64,000 nt of DNA from Lumbricus rubellus (GCA_945859605.1 OX243828.1:22532609-22596608); one strand, 5' to 3'. Positions 22,801 to 33,261 are shown, counted from the first letter of the stretch. Translations and numbers: made by a program. The notes: generated from the sequence alone by a model not told the origin.

Positions 22801-24790
22801 AGCTATACTTGAACATAACCGCTGTGGTGTAGTACAATATTCAGTCACCAGGTGTGCGATGCTGTCAAAATACATTACAGTGACACTGTAGCACTATAAC
22901 AGCAACTCAATATATACAGATGTAATTGTAATTGTAATTGAACATTTATATAGCGCCACTTCAAGAGAACTCCTCAGAGGCGCTCCCGACCTGACACCAA
23001 ACCATAGTCAAAGAGAATGGTTTTCAAACGCTTGCGGAAAAGGGGCAAAGAAAGACAAAGAAGTTCATTACGGAGACTAATAGGTAACTTATTCCAGAAA
23101 GACGGACCGACCATAGCAAAGATGACCCCATTCTCTGTTCAATGCAACGTTTTGGGTGCTAATAATTAATAGTCCTTGCTCCTACACAGTCTTTCTAAGC
23201 AACACGTCCGTGATAGCAGACATCTGAGGCCGTACACCAAGAAACTCATCTAAAAATCACCCGAAAAGTTTCAGAGGTGTTTCAGTTTTAGGGCGAGCAT
23301 GCACGATTTCAAGGTGAACAAAACAAAGGTCAACATAACAATAGGGCAACAATAGAAACACTTCTGAATGATAATGAGTGAGATAACTTGTTTGTAAAGG
23401 ATATGAACAATGAGCTCAAACACACATTTCATGAAGCCATGTATTCAGAAACAATGCAAGTATTCTCAATGTAACCGGATAAAATAGAAATGCGCATTTC
23501 CACGCATAAACTGAAACAACAATGGTTACAAGAGATGAAAGATCACCTGTTTTCGGGAGGAGGAGCGTGATGAAATTTGAAATCGTTGCTGACTGCAATT
23601 TCGTGAGCCAACGTCATATCGTTGACGCCGTTGGCCATTCGCATGATATCTTCCAAGTTTAGGAATTTAGGTGGTGATGCTGACAAGCAAAAACAAACAA
23701 ATCAATCAATCAGTCAGTCAGTCAATCAATCAATCAATCAGTCAATCAATCAACCAATCAATTAATTTGTTTTTATTTATTGATTACAATGAAACATAAC
23801 AAAAGTGGCAAAATTAAAAAGAAAAGAATATATACGATATTATGCAGGGTACATGACATTAGCAGGTAAAATCTACAGTATTGGTCCGTCTTTAACACAC
23901 TGATCAGCAACAATCACCCCATCATGGGCGAAATTTCCCCCAAAATCTCTGCTTGACCAGCTCCCCCCCACCCCAGCTGACTCAGCTATAACCAGTACAC
24001 TGACCGTGTGTGTGTACACTTCATATGCATGGCTCCTCCAGATCTAGCTAATGAAGTAACCTTCTGCAGAATGAAAAAGTGTGCTGATATTTCATTCAAA
24101 AATTATTAAAATACTTCAGAATTACTTCAGACTACTCAGATTGGCCGCCTCAGTGGACTCTTTCAAATTAATATTAAATCTGGTTTCTCTGCTATTGCTT
24201 ATTCATTCTGAGAATTTATATAGCGCCTCTTCAAGATAGAAGTAACTACTCAGAGGCGCTCTTTGCGCTGGCCGGATGTTAAATGTAATTTCGACATAAT
24301 AAAAATAGTACATCAATTTGCAAAAATAAGACACAGTAAGCTGAAAGAAGAGTCACCGTTGGCTGGCACACACACACACACACACACACACAGCTGGAAC
24401 CAACCAACAGATTCCAGTCTGCAGACGAGGGATTAAAGATGTTTTGTAACGGCATGGCCGCATTAAGGCACAATGTAAATCTCTATTATTATAATCATTA
24501 ATATAATAATAATAATTATTATTATTATTATCATTACCATTATCATTATCATCATCATTATCATCATCATTATCATTACCATTATTATTATTATCATTAT
24601 TATTATCGTTATTATTATTACCGGGGATCAAGAGGTCTCTCGGACTCAGAGGCTTCGTTGGAACTGCTGACGCAGCAGAAGATGTGGCGGCAGCGGACGC
24701 TGTTTTTGCTTTCTTTTTATCAGGTGACGTTGTTGAATCTTTGTCAGATACATTTTTCTCGCTTTGACTCGGGTCTTCTTTCGATGCCAT
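16865..24790 (-). CDS. TCP11-like protein (TCP11L1/TCP11L2 family), 9 exons
   Basis: Exons in transcript order: 24622-24790, 23547-23679, 22497-22617, 21599-21819, 21093-21229, 19916-20163, 19235-19416, 18178-18385, 16865-17017; 524 codons with stop TAA, close to the roughly 510 residues of animal TCP11L1. Phases match at every junction. Family signatures: ANGVNDMTLAHEIAV (exon 2), HKAFWDVLEEKLREDPPDY (exon 3), ENIEEVLDMTLIEQKAEHGALD and LCAPVRDEE (exon 4), FVRLIAYNQAVF (exon 9). The N-terminal 55 residues are Ser/Lys/Ala rich and probably disordered; exon 6 carries an Ala/Ser-rich insert absent from the human protein as I remember it. The Tcp11 domain is implicated in cAMP/PKA signalling and sperm function for TCP11 itself; the role of the like-proteins is poorly defined. 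The last bases and donor of exon 8 lie inside a TTAA-flanked MITE (18125-18191). The exon 9 acceptor could be at 17018-17019 or 12 bases later in phase. Confidence 0.9.
17030..17171. repeat. 75-bp tandem duplication beside TCP11-like exon 9
   Basis: TTGCAATGATGGTTGAAATG through AAAGATAGAAAACGT occurs twice, so sequence just upstream of the exon 9 acceptor is doubled. Confidence 0.85.
17359..17429. mobile_element. TTAA-flanked MITE 6 (CCCTTTACCGACC type)
   Basis: TTAACCCTTTACCGACCGAA and TTGGTCGGTAAAGGGTTAA, 71 bp, in the last TCP11-like intron. Confidence 0.8.
18125..18191. mobile_element. TTAA-flanked MITE 7, overlapping TCP11-like exon 8
   Basis: TTAACCCTTTGCCCGTT and CTGTAAAGGGTTAA, 67 bp. 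On the minus strand the first 14 bases of the element are the end of exon 8 and CAG|GTTTGC at 18178/18177 is its donor. It keeps an internal CGCTTAACGG. Confidence 0.8.
19512..19803. mobile_element. CAGTGGTTTCC-type hAT MITE
   Basis: CAGTGGTTTCCAACC and GGTTAGGAACCATTG inverted ends; internal GTGGCCTGCCAGGCC. Confidence 0.72.
20206..20419 (-). mobile_element. SINE family 1, full length
   Basis: Antisense on the plus strand, so sense to the TCP11-like gene; it ends 42 bp from its exon 6 start. B box complement GGATTCGAACCC present. Confidence 0.85.
21283..21582. mobile_element. CAGTGGTTCC-type hAT MITE, left end degraded
   Basis: Right end GGTTTGGAACCACTG lies 16 bp from the donor of TCP11-like exon 4 (21599/21598). 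Confidence 0.65.
21852..22015. repeat. 14-bp minisatellite GGGCAAAGTCTCAT
   Basis: About 11 units, degenerate at the right, 30 bp upstream of TCP11-like exon 4 in transcript terms. Confidence 0.85.
22935..23125 (-). mobile_element. SINE family 3 (same tail, different body)
   Basis: Antisense tail TTTATATAGCGCCACTTCAAG, then a body with AAACGCTTGCGGAAAAGGGG that recurs inverted at 53600-53755. No tRNA-like head seen. Confidence 0.65.
23698..23765. repeat. CAAT/CAGT microsatellite
   Basis: AATCAATCAGTCAGTCAGTC-type run in the TCP11-like intron upstream of exon 2. Confidence 0.8.
24368..24392. repeat. (CA)n microsatellite
   Basis: Twelve CA dinucleotides. Confidence 0.9.
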
Positions 24791-26258
24791 GCCTTTAGAA
24801 ATACATCAAAAAAGCATCAACCGAAAGTTACGACGCCCCGTGAAAACAGTGATTATTGTTTATTGGTGCTGGCATGCTTTTAGTTAACTACTGTAAACTT
24901 CCAATTGGATAAAAAGCAACCGCTGCATTTTCTAGATCTAGAATACTGTCAATCACTCAAACGCATAAACACACAAAAGCATACACTGTATGTGGGGCGC
25001 GGTGGTGTAGTGGGTATGTTCGTTGCCTTACAGCCGAAGGGTTGCAGGTTCGAATCCACTTCAAGCCGCCACGTAGGGACCTTGGGCAAGTCCTTCACTC
25101 ACAATTGCTCAGCACTTCGGCGTGAAACTCAGATTTAGTGTCCGTGCTGGAGTCAGGAGCAACTCTCAGTAGGAATCTTGAAGGGGCGCTATAACAAGTG
25201 CTCATACATACACATACTGTTACATACAAAAATGTAGCCTTATGTTTGACTTTTTAAATGTCCAAAGTACCTGTACCAACAATGACTAACGCCAGATGAC
25301 TAAAGATTGAAGAACTTTACCTTTTATGTGTCTATGTACTACACGTACACTTATCAACTGAATTTTGAATGTGCCTTGATGTTGCATCAGAATTCCTATT
25401 ATTATAATTATTAATTTATTACCACATGATCGTTCATTAAAATTGAGAGACCGCAACCAGGTAGGTTTACACTCACTGTACACAAAACTAAAGTCTCACC
25501 TCTTTAGGCACTCTTACCCTGACTCACCTGATCTTTCGTCTCAACTCTCGATCTAAACACCACCCACACTAACAGCTAATCTGCTACCTATAATTCTTTT
25601 GGACAACCCTTCTGACTTGACACAGTGCTCGTGAATAAGCTGGTGTCCTGCGCTTTACTTTGAGTGGCGCTCTGGAAAGTTGGAGATAACGATTACGATT
25701 TATGTCGTAAGAAAGGTATGAGCCACACTCTAACATGACAACAGTTTCACTCACAAACTAATAGATTTTATCTCAACCAACGATAAGTTGAAGATGGATA
25801 AACAGGTGGCTCCTTGGGATTAGCCGATATTTCTGTAAAGAGTGCGCAGTTGCAATTGGCCTAATAATTATAATAGCCTATGTGAATAGACAACTTTTTA
25901 TAATCTAACGGTAATCTTGTTAATCTTGGGATACACGGCTAAACAATTTATGATCCTCTAGCAGTAATTATAATCACAAGACAGCACTTCTGTTTGATAA
26001 TTAAAATGCCATTCCTACCAATTTTTATTGAAAAATTCTTGTATCACCGTCAATTAAAATGTTTGTTATTTTCAATTTTATTATGTTACATTATTATATC
26101 TATGCTCACGCCAAGTAATCTATATTTAGGACATTGCTCACAACCATAGATATAACAATTATGCTTACAAAAATAATGCTATAAATCATAGCGGTAAATG
26201 AATCGTCGATGGCATAATAGGCCTGATTCAGGGCCTGATAATATTATTATTCGCTTTA
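24791..26258. other. spacer upstream of TCP11-like gene
   Basis: Holds the SINE at 24991-25216. Presumed promoter of the TCP11-like gene just above 24790; no clear TATA box. Nothing else recognised in 25217-26258. Confidence 0.5.
24991..25216 (+). mobile_element. SINE family 1, full length, best preserved head
   Basis: GGGGCGCGGTGGTGTAGTGG and GGTTCGAATCC Pol III boxes intact; tail GGGGCGCTATAACAAGTGCT then a CATA-type end. Confidence 0.88.
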
Positions 26259-27234
26259 TTAACCCTCGGGCTACCAGGGGGGGGGGTGGTATCCACCCCC
26301 CCTAGGTTTTTTTCAAATCAAATTTTTTTCGTTTGGAATAAAATTTTGACGTTTTATGTAGCTGTAGAGGATTCATTTGCACACATTTTGAGCTAAAATG
26401 TGTGATGATATACCATACCATTCAAAAGTTATACCCGATATACCCGAGGCACCAAAGGAGGGGTGGATACCACCACCCCTTAGATTATCGGATGTATCTT
26501 ATCCGTACTTTGACCTGAAGAGACACGAATTACACCATTCTGTAGAGGGAATGTGGGGCTACATTTTGGTGGTCACGGAGTTGTCTTTTGACAACCGGAA
26601 GTGCTCAAAATAAATTAAAATATATAAAAAGGTGTTTTATTTTCATAAAATTTTCATGTTTTTCCTATTAAAAATTATTCATAATTTAGTTTTCAAGAGA
26701 AGTAAATTATGCCATTCTATAGAGGGCATTTAGGGCTATCTTTTGATACCAATTAATTTGACATTTGATGACCGGAAGTGCTCAAAATAAATTTAAATGT
26801 GTGAAAATGTTGGGTTTTTTTACAACGTAAACCGATAAGTCTGCGTAAACGTTTTTCAGCAGCTAATACATGTTTTTTTTCTTTTTATTGTAATTAAAAC
26901 TAACTTATTACTAGTTTTTATAGTTGGATATTGGACTTTATTATATTTAAATAAATAAATTATGTTAAAAACACACAGAATCTAATATTTTGCTTATGCG
27001 AAAGTATACATTTTGTGAAATCGACGGGTGCCTAGGGAAAAAAATTCATAATTCCGGGGTGCTTTCATATATTTCAAACCTAAATATACCATTTTGTGCA
27101 GAAATGAATGCTGAATCCATTGATGTATTACAAGTTATGATATCTCAAACCAAACCCAAAATCCAGGGGGGTGGTAACCACCCCCCCCCTTGGTAGTCTG
27201 TGTTACAAAAAAAGCTTGGTAGCCTGAGGGTTAA
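26259..27234. mobile_element. 976-bp TTAA-flanked element (piggyBac-like ends, no transposase)
   Basis: Ends TTAACCCTCGGGCTACCA and, inverted, TTAACCCTCAGGCTACCA. Long G runs and GGTGG/CCACC motifs lie just inside both ends. The only ORFs are short (about 70 codons) and show no DDD transposase features, so it is a non-autonomous or decayed copy. Confidence 0.75.
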
Positions 27235-28529
27235 AACTCTTGCTGACATACCAAAGCCAGGAACAAAGAAATTGTTTATTAAAAAATTACAATACAATCC
27301 AATCGGTTGCCTAAAAGTCAGATTAGAATTAGATAGAGAGGGCGGTGGTCTGTACGTAGGCCCATATAGGCCAATAGAAGCCCAGCCTTCCCGGGAATGC
27401 AATTTTTGTCCTTTTTATTTGTCGTGAGTTCGAAACTGTGAAGTCAAGGACTATAGGCCCGGATATGGCCAATTGACCCGGTCACCCGGTAAGAACAGGT
27501 TGACCAGGACGAATGAGTCAAGTAGTCGCACCGCAGTTCACAGTAGCCTATCCAGGCTTTCAATGTCATGCGGACTCGTGTAGGCCTATAATGGGTCTGC
27601 GTAAGCTCCTATAATTAGGCCTATTATCGGGTGACAGAAAGCTGAAACGCTGCATCTTACAATGAAAGCGCTTAAGTTTTCACCAGTCTCCAGCAGTTAT
27701 AGGCCCCACCATAGAATATAAACCAAGGGGTAGCCTATCTATGGGCTCCACCAGACCGCAGTGGCGGCGCCAGGGGGGGGCTAGGGGGGGCTAAGCCCCC
27801 CCTATCGGCGGCTCAGCCCCCCAAAACAAAACGAGGAAAATTTCTATAACTGCTAACTTCGAAAAAGAAATCTAGACAGTGACCAACGTCAATGAAATCA
27901 ACTATGTAATCATAGCATAAAGTGCTTTAATATCCTAATAAATATACCGCCGAGCCGTGATGAGGTTATGTACAGTTGTACACCATATGCAGCCCGGTGG
28001 CCGGCTGAGGGCTACGCCTGTAGTTTTATCAAATCACATACGAAATGGGGTTTTCAATTAGCAGCAGCACACATGGGGAGACTTTGGGCCATAGGGGAGT
28101 CCCCAAGTTTGTGGTCAAGCCCGGCCCTAGGGTGTGCGGGGCCCAAGGAAGCAAGCGATTCTCTGAAAAGAGTTCTCAAGCATAACATTTGCGAAGTTGA
28201 TTTCCCGCCAATAAGGCACTGTAGGCTTTAATATTCTAGAAAACTCGAATTCTACCGGTAGGCCTAGGCCAGGGCTGAAAGGGATTTGGGAAAGTTGCCG
28301 GGTCTGACTTTGGCGGACGAGCCGAAGCCTTTGACGACCTTTTTTTTTTACTCATTTGCCGAAAAATTTCAAAATCATACCTTTTTATCTATTTTTTGTG
28401 TCTCACGACAAGATTTTTTTAGTTAGGCCCTATTTTCCAATTTTTTAAAAAACTTGTTACTGACTGAGACCCGGCACCAGGAAGTCACGAAAATCAATGT
28501 CGGGTCGCAGACCCTGAAAGATCCGGCTG

Positions 28530-28805
28530 GTGACCTGGCAAAATGTCGCCGACAAAATGTCGCAGTGACGATATGTCGCAAAACAAAATGTCGAGTGACA
28601 ATCAAGTTTCAAATTTTTTATTGAGCCAAAAAGCACACACGAAATAGATCTCTATCATCACATCAAAGTAAACATGAACGCTCTTGGTAACAAAAGGACC
28701 CCCAGAAGGGACTGCACACTGCAGAGTCCGCTGGTTAGGGACATGTGCACCTATGCAATACATGTATGTCGCAAGACGAAATGTCGCCGACGACAAAATG
28801 TCGTG
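28530..28805. mobile_element. AAAATGTCG-ended insert inside the hAT element
   Basis: CAAAATGTCGCCGACAAAAT at the left and CCGACGACAAAATGTCG at the right, with AT-rich middle. Looks like a separate short element; ends not exact. Confidence 0.45.
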
Positions 28806-29099
28806 CACAAAAGGTATAGGCTAGGGACTATAGGCTAAGCCTTCACACAATAAGCTTTTTAAATTAGGAAATTACACATTTTGGGTGGGACATTTTGGTT
28901 GGGTTGAGCCTGTAAAAAATACTACATATAGCATGCCCCTTAGGGTTTCATAGATACAGTAGGCCTATGACAGTATCCTTATAAACTTGGTAGGTTATAG
29001 GCTTAAACTATTAACTTTTGTGATCATAGTAAGGACGAAACCCATTTCTTTTACAATAAAATTTGGACAATCTCATATTGGCAGTGTGCGACTCTGCAA

Positions 29100-29705
29100 A
29101 ACGACCTCTTATTGAAGTTTTCATGATTTTATCGTTCATAAATAGCTGGCAAAAAAGAGCCTTAAAAGGGCTTCAGTTGAGGTCAACAGAGCTAAAAATT
29201 CGTTGGTAGCTGGGGCTCCGCCCCAGACCCCGTTCTTTTCATGATTTTATCGCGCATAAATAGCTGTCAAAAAAGAGCCTAAAAAGGGCTCCACTTGAGG
29301 TCAACAGAGCTAAAAATGCGTTGGTGGCTGGGGCTCCGCCCCAGACCCCGTTTTTTCAGAAAAATTTTTCGTGCATAAATAGCTGTAAAAAAGAGCCTAA
29401 AAATGGCTCCAGTTGAGGACAACAGAGCTAAAAATTCGTTGGTGGCTGGGGCTCCGCCCCAGACCCCGTTGTTTTTAGGATTTTATCGCGCATAAATAGC
29501 TGTAAAAAAGAACCTCAAAATGGCTCCAATTGAGGACAACAGAGCTAAAAATTCGTTGGTGACTGGGGCTCCGCCCCAGACCCCGTTTTTTCATGATTTT
29601 ATCGCGCATAAATAGCTGTCAAAAAAGAGCCTAAAATGGCTCCATTTGAGGTCAACAGAGCTAAAAATGCGTTGGCGGCTGGGGCTCCGCCCCAGACCCC
29701 GCTGG
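29100..29705 (+). repeat. five-unit minisatellite, about 120-bp units
   Basis: Each unit has TCGCGCATAAATAGCTGT, CAACAGAGCTAAAAAT and GGCTGGGGCTCCGCCCCAGA, the last an internal palindrome. Confidence 0.8.
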
Positions 29706-29915
29706 GGGAGCTTACGACGCTCCCCAGACCCCCTAGTCGGTACGGGCTTCGTGCCTTTGGCACTCGCAGCTTCGCGCCTTCGGCGCTTGCAGTAATTATG
29801 AGGGAGGAAGGACTTAGGGCTTCAGCCCCCCCAAACCAAAAATCCTGGCGCCGCCACTGCCAGACCGTGGCGGCGAAGAGGCGCGCTGCTGTCGTAGTAG
29901 GTCACTCTGACTCAC

Positions 29916-30084
29916 TCGTAGCGGAGGCAACGTTGTGGAGCGTGACTGCAGACCGACTGTCCATGATGGACTCGATCTTGGCTTTAGCCTTTAGCGGCTT
30001 TAGCCCAGTCCGTTCTACTTCCACCGTGACTCTACTCCGCCTTTCCATCACTTGATCATCACTTAAATTTGCCAAGCACTCCAT
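29916..30084 (-). CDS. possible 5' coding exon, unknown product
   Basis: A short open stretch beginning MECLANLSDDQVMERRSRV and ending at a strong donor (A|GTGAGT, 29915-29910) in phase 1. It is mildly acidic, with no motif I recognise. A phase-1 exon could join AAG|GC just before the ATG of the TCP11-like gene (24790) and keep frame, adding about 57 residues N-terminal to its Met. That would need a 5.1-kb intron containing both large DNA elements. It could equally be a chance ORF in GC-richer sequence. Confidence 0.22.
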
Positions 30085-30598
30085 AAATTATAGCCAAAGC
30101 TGTCCCGTCTCTTTGGAAAAAATATCAGTTTTAAGACAAAATAATATTTGTTGTAATATTTATAATTGCAAATTTGTAATCATTGTATGGTGTGTCGCCA
30201 TAATATTATTTGGCTGTAAGTTTAGTTGTGTCGATCGTGCTCTGGAAAACGTTAAGTAGGCTAACTCTGCTTTAATTAGAACCCATGCATATAGGCTATC
30301 TGTGAGACTGTGATAATGATGCACATATAATTTAAAACGCTTTCGTTGTGGTCTTTCCCCGCCCCCAAAGCAGAGGAACTAGATTAAAAATGCACTGTGC
30401 GCACAATGGCCATCTAAACTCGGAGGGAAAGAGGCAGAACCGGAGTGGAAACCCTTATACCCCCAGGTAATTAATTATACAACATAGATATTAAGTTTTA
30501 TGCTATTCGAATGCTGTACTTAAGCTAGATTAATCAATTGCGAAAATTTGAATGAATACAGGCAAAGAGAACTAGACAATTCGCTGTCATCATTGTCC

Positions 30599-30822
30599 CG
30601 CAGTTGTGGTTTCAGGGAAGCCTGCAGTTGTAGTTTCAGGGACGCCTGCAGTTGTAGTTTCAGGGACGCCTGCAGTTATAGTTTCAGGGAAGCCTGCAGT
30701 TGTAGTTTCAGGGACGCCTGCAGTTGTAGTTTCAGGGAAGCCTGCAGTTGTAGTTTCAGGGAAGCGTGCAGTTGTAGTTTCAGGGAAGCGTGCAGTTGTA
30801 GTTTCAGGGAAGCGTGCAGTGT
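30599..30822. repeat. 24-bp minisatellite after serpin 1
   Basis: About nine units of TTGTAGTTTCAGGGAAGC plus CTGCAG, varying at AAGC/ACGC and CCT/CGT. Because 24 is a multiple of three, both strands stay open; I do not regard these as proteins. Confidence 0.9.
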
Positions 30823-30835
30823 TGGTGTCGACATT

Positions 30836-32077
30836 TCATTTCGGGGGCCGGGTGAGCCGGCCAAGAAACAGAATAGATCCAGTTGTTTTATCTCTGATGA
30901 GAAAAATGAATGGTCGATCAACCTCAAAATCAATTGGCAGATCATGAGTCGATCTGAAGCTGACCGCCACTCCTGTCGCTCCTGCTGCCTCCGTTCCCTC
31001 CTCGTTCACTTCAACAAAAGCCTTGTGGATAACATCAGATACGAAGAGCTTTCTGCTGCCATCGATGCCTGATAGGTCCGCCTTAGGTGCGTCGAACAGA
31101 TCCACCATCCCAATAGCTTTCAAAGACTCGCTGAGTGAGACACCTTGATCGATAGTAAACTTCGGTAAACTCACTCTACAATAGACGCTGTTTAGACCAC
31201 TAAACATTTCATTCAGCGAATCGGATTCCAGACGACTTTCAACAAACGACAAATTTTTATCGTCGTGTGGTAGTAGAACGAACATAGAAGCTTGGTTGCC
31301 TGCGTACGGCAACTCCACAACCTGACATCCAAGCTCAGAAGAGTTGTAGTAGTTGAATTTTTTCTTCCTCAAAAAGTGCATCATATCGACCAGCGTGTTT
31401 TCAGTGGCCGACAAATGAAATGTCTCTGTCTTTGTCGCTTGTCTGTCGAATGGATTCGACCAAAGACCTCTGAAGTAGATGGCGTTGACTAGCACAAGCT
31501 TTGTTGCGGCTGTGATGGTTCCGTCTTTCAAAAGGTCTTTGATCTTTCCGGAGGTTTGCGCTGCCACCCAATCATTGATGTGAAGTCTAGAGCTGGTCGA
31601 ATTATTTACGAAATCAAGGACCTCAAGTGTGGAATTGAAGTAGGCTTTGATATCATGCAAATATTCACCTGTGAAGTTGTAACCATCTTGGCCAAACAGA
31701 CGATTTGCGATATAAAGGGTGTAATTGTTTTGCGGGTTACTGATCAAAGTCTGAAGCAGTTTCTTGAAGTCTTCTTTGAGGGATGCTTCATCTGAAGAAT
31801 TGTATGCATCAAGGTGCATAACAGATGTCATCTGCGTTTTGGTATCACCTCTTGCACCGAGGTAAACCATTCCCAGTGCAATTGAAACACTCGCTGGCGA
31901 AATAAATATATTCTTGTCGTTAACAGATTTGCTGATTGTTTTGTAAAGAGAGAATGCAAATTCGTTGGTGGAGTTCGTCAGTTTGCTCTGAACAATTCCA
32001 TCATCTTTGCCACAAACGTAAGTTGCGGATAAGATGAGACACAGGACAGTCGCCATGACAACCGAGTGATGACGCAT
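30836..32077 (-). CDS. secreted serpin 1 (predicted inhibitory, P1-P1' Arg-Ser), intronless
   Basis: Serine-protease inhibitor family protein of 413 residues. I start at the ATG at 32077 because the peptide from there (MRHHSVVMATVLCLILSATY) is a signal sequence and matches the start of the paralogue at 58631; an in-frame ATG 72 bases upstream lacks that match. The full serpin fold is present: helix A region, NIFISPASVSIALGMVYLGA, shutter strand VNAIYFRGLWSNPF, VELPYAGNQASMFVLLPHD and C-terminal RPFIFLIRDKTTGSILFLGR. The hinge is EEGTEAAGAT (P17-P8, residues 359-368), with small residues at P12-P9 as in inhibitory serpins; counting 17 from the hinge puts P1 at Arg375 and P1' at Ser376, predicting a trypsin-like target. 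Several NxS/T sites are present. The stop TGA lies 18 bp from a 24-bp minisatellite. The coding region is uninterrupted, unlike the neighbouring genes. A 5' UTR intron is possible (TTTCCACAG upstream). Confidence 0.93.
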   Translation of the reverse strand: MRHHSVVMATVLCLILSATYVCGKDDGIVQSKLTNSTNEFAFSLYKTISKSVNDKNIFISPASVSIALGMVYLGARGDTKTQMTSVMHLDAYNSSDEASLKEDFKKLLQTLISNPQNNYTLYIANRLFGQDGYNFTGEYLHDIKAYFNSTLEVLDFVNNSTSSRLHINDWVAAQTSGKIKDLLKDGTITAATKLVLVNAIYFRGLWSNPFDRQATKTETFHLSATENTLVDMMHFLRKKKFNYYNSSELGCQVVELPYAGNQASMFVLLPHDDKNLSFVESRLESDSLNEMFSGLNSVYCRVSLPKFTIDQGVSLSESLKAIGMVDLFDAPKADLSGIDGSRKLFVSDVIHKAFVEVNEEGTEAAGATGVAVSFRSTHDLPIDFEVDRPFIFLIRDKTTGSILFLGRLTRPPK

Positions 32078-32791
32078 TCTGGTGACGTAGTGTAACAGAC
32101 GGAGAATTAGGCGTCTACTGCGCACACGTTTCCTTGGCTGTGGAAACAAAATATTACAGTAATCAATAAATCATTTACTGATCCAGAGATATTCAAATTG
32201 ACAATATTATTTATTAAGGCCGCCTACACAAAATACTACAGTAGGCCTATTTACCCATTGTTTGAAAAGGGGAATGCAAATTCTTTGGTGGAAGTCAGTT
32301 CGCTCAATAGTTAGATCCGTGTTTTCGCCTGTAGATGGCAATTGCTCATAAAATAATGCACAACCTGACAACCAAGTTATAGGTCTATGGTAAGCAGAGT
32401 AATTCAACCGGACTCGAACCTACTCAACCGAACTATGGCCTCCCTTGCAGTACTCTTACGGCCAACGCTTTTGACTCAACGCAGTGCTCGTGAATAAGCT
32501 TGTGCTCTGCCTTGACTTTCTCGAGTGGTGCTTTAGAAGTTTGGCGATTAGGATTAGTTGACTAAGTTGAGTCTTTCTTATCCAACAAAAGATCTGCTTT
32601 TTAAAACAAAATATCCCTATAGCTGCTGTTCCAATTATTATAGTTGAAGCTTAATAGCATGACAAGACTCCACTGACGATAGAGTGCAACCAGGGCTTTT
32701 TAACGTGCATTTGTGCACAAAATGTGCAGTTGCAGAAGTGCAGTTAAAACTATAGCAAAAAGGTAATTATCCTACGATTGGAAGTAATTTA

Positions 32792-33179
32792 GGTACTTGT
32801 GGGTTTTACGACCCCCAAGAAGTAACGTTGTGCACAGCGTTGTTATGTTGAATAAATCCAACTTCTAGTTTGCTGAGACTCCTTTTCATTCATCCAGCTT
32901 CTGTTTATGCAACAATTTGTTCCACAAATCCCACTTCTATTTCGTAAGTGAATATTTCTCATCAATCTAACTTTTATTTCATTGATAATTAGTGTTTATC
33001 ATTCCAGCTTCAGTTTCAGCATAATGACTGCACTAACCCTAACACTAACCTAACCGACCCTCACGGCGCCTAACCTGAGCCCTAACCGACCCTCACGTGA
33101 GAAATCCCGCTTCTATTTCGTCGGAAAATATTTTTCATCAAATTTTTAAGTTTTGGGGGTCGTAAAACCCACAAGTACC
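32792..33179. mobile_element. 388-bp GGTACTTGTGGG-ended element nested in the previous one
   Basis: Inverted ends GGTACTTGTGGGTTTTACG and CGTAAAACCCACAAGTACC, flanked by perfect GTAATTTA duplications (32784-32791, 33180-33187). Confidence 0.85.
33027..33105. repeat. CTAACCCTAAC/CCGACCCTCACG repeats
   Basis: Irregular, telomere-like words inside the 388-bp element; a looser CTAACC-rich stretch occurs at 46710-46800. Confidence 0.6.
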
Positions 33180-33261
33180 GTAATTTACCATGGATGATGG
33201 GAATGGAAAGGAGTTTTGCAGTTCTAAAAAGTCCTTAAAAATTAACAGCCCTGAGCGCAAC

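Larger units (their letters stand above)
27759..29859. mobile_element. 2.1-kb hAT element with intact 8-bp target duplication
   Basis: CAGTGGCGGCGCCAGG and CCTGGCGCCGCCACTG ends, both sides flanked by CCAGACCG (27751-27758, 29860-29867). No transposase found; inside are an AAATGTCG-rich stretch and a five-unit minisatellite. Confidence 0.85.
32691..33253. mobile_element. CAGGGCTTTT-type MITE, split by a second element
   Basis: Starts CAGGGCTTTTTAACGTGCA and ends AACAGCCCTG; flanks AGTGCAAC and AGCGCAAC fit an 8-bp duplication with one change. Relatives at 34503-34783 and 35969-36164. Confidence 0.72.

Noticed and set aside
24991..25060. tRNA gene
   Set aside because: A and B boxes are present but the acceptor stem does not pair and the sequence continues into a SINE body found many times.
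26398..26613. piggyBac transposase remnant
   Set aside because: The 71-codon frame inside the TTAA element shows no DDD-type motif or Cys-rich tail.
29636..30055. 139-codon plus-strand ORF
   Set aside because: It crosses the end of the hAT element and its target duplication, so it cannot be an ancestral frame; no motif.
30548..31072. Plus-strand Cys/Ser-rich repeat ORF
   Set aside because: It is the open frame of the 24-bp minisatellite running antisense into serpin 1.
32077..32149. Longer serpin 1 start at 32149
   Set aside because: The 24 extra residues are basic, would bury the signal peptide and have no counterpart in serpin 2.
33027..33105. Interstitial telomere repeat
   Set aside because: Words like CTAACCCTAAC are irregular and mixed with CCGACCCTCACG; they lie wholly inside a transposable element.
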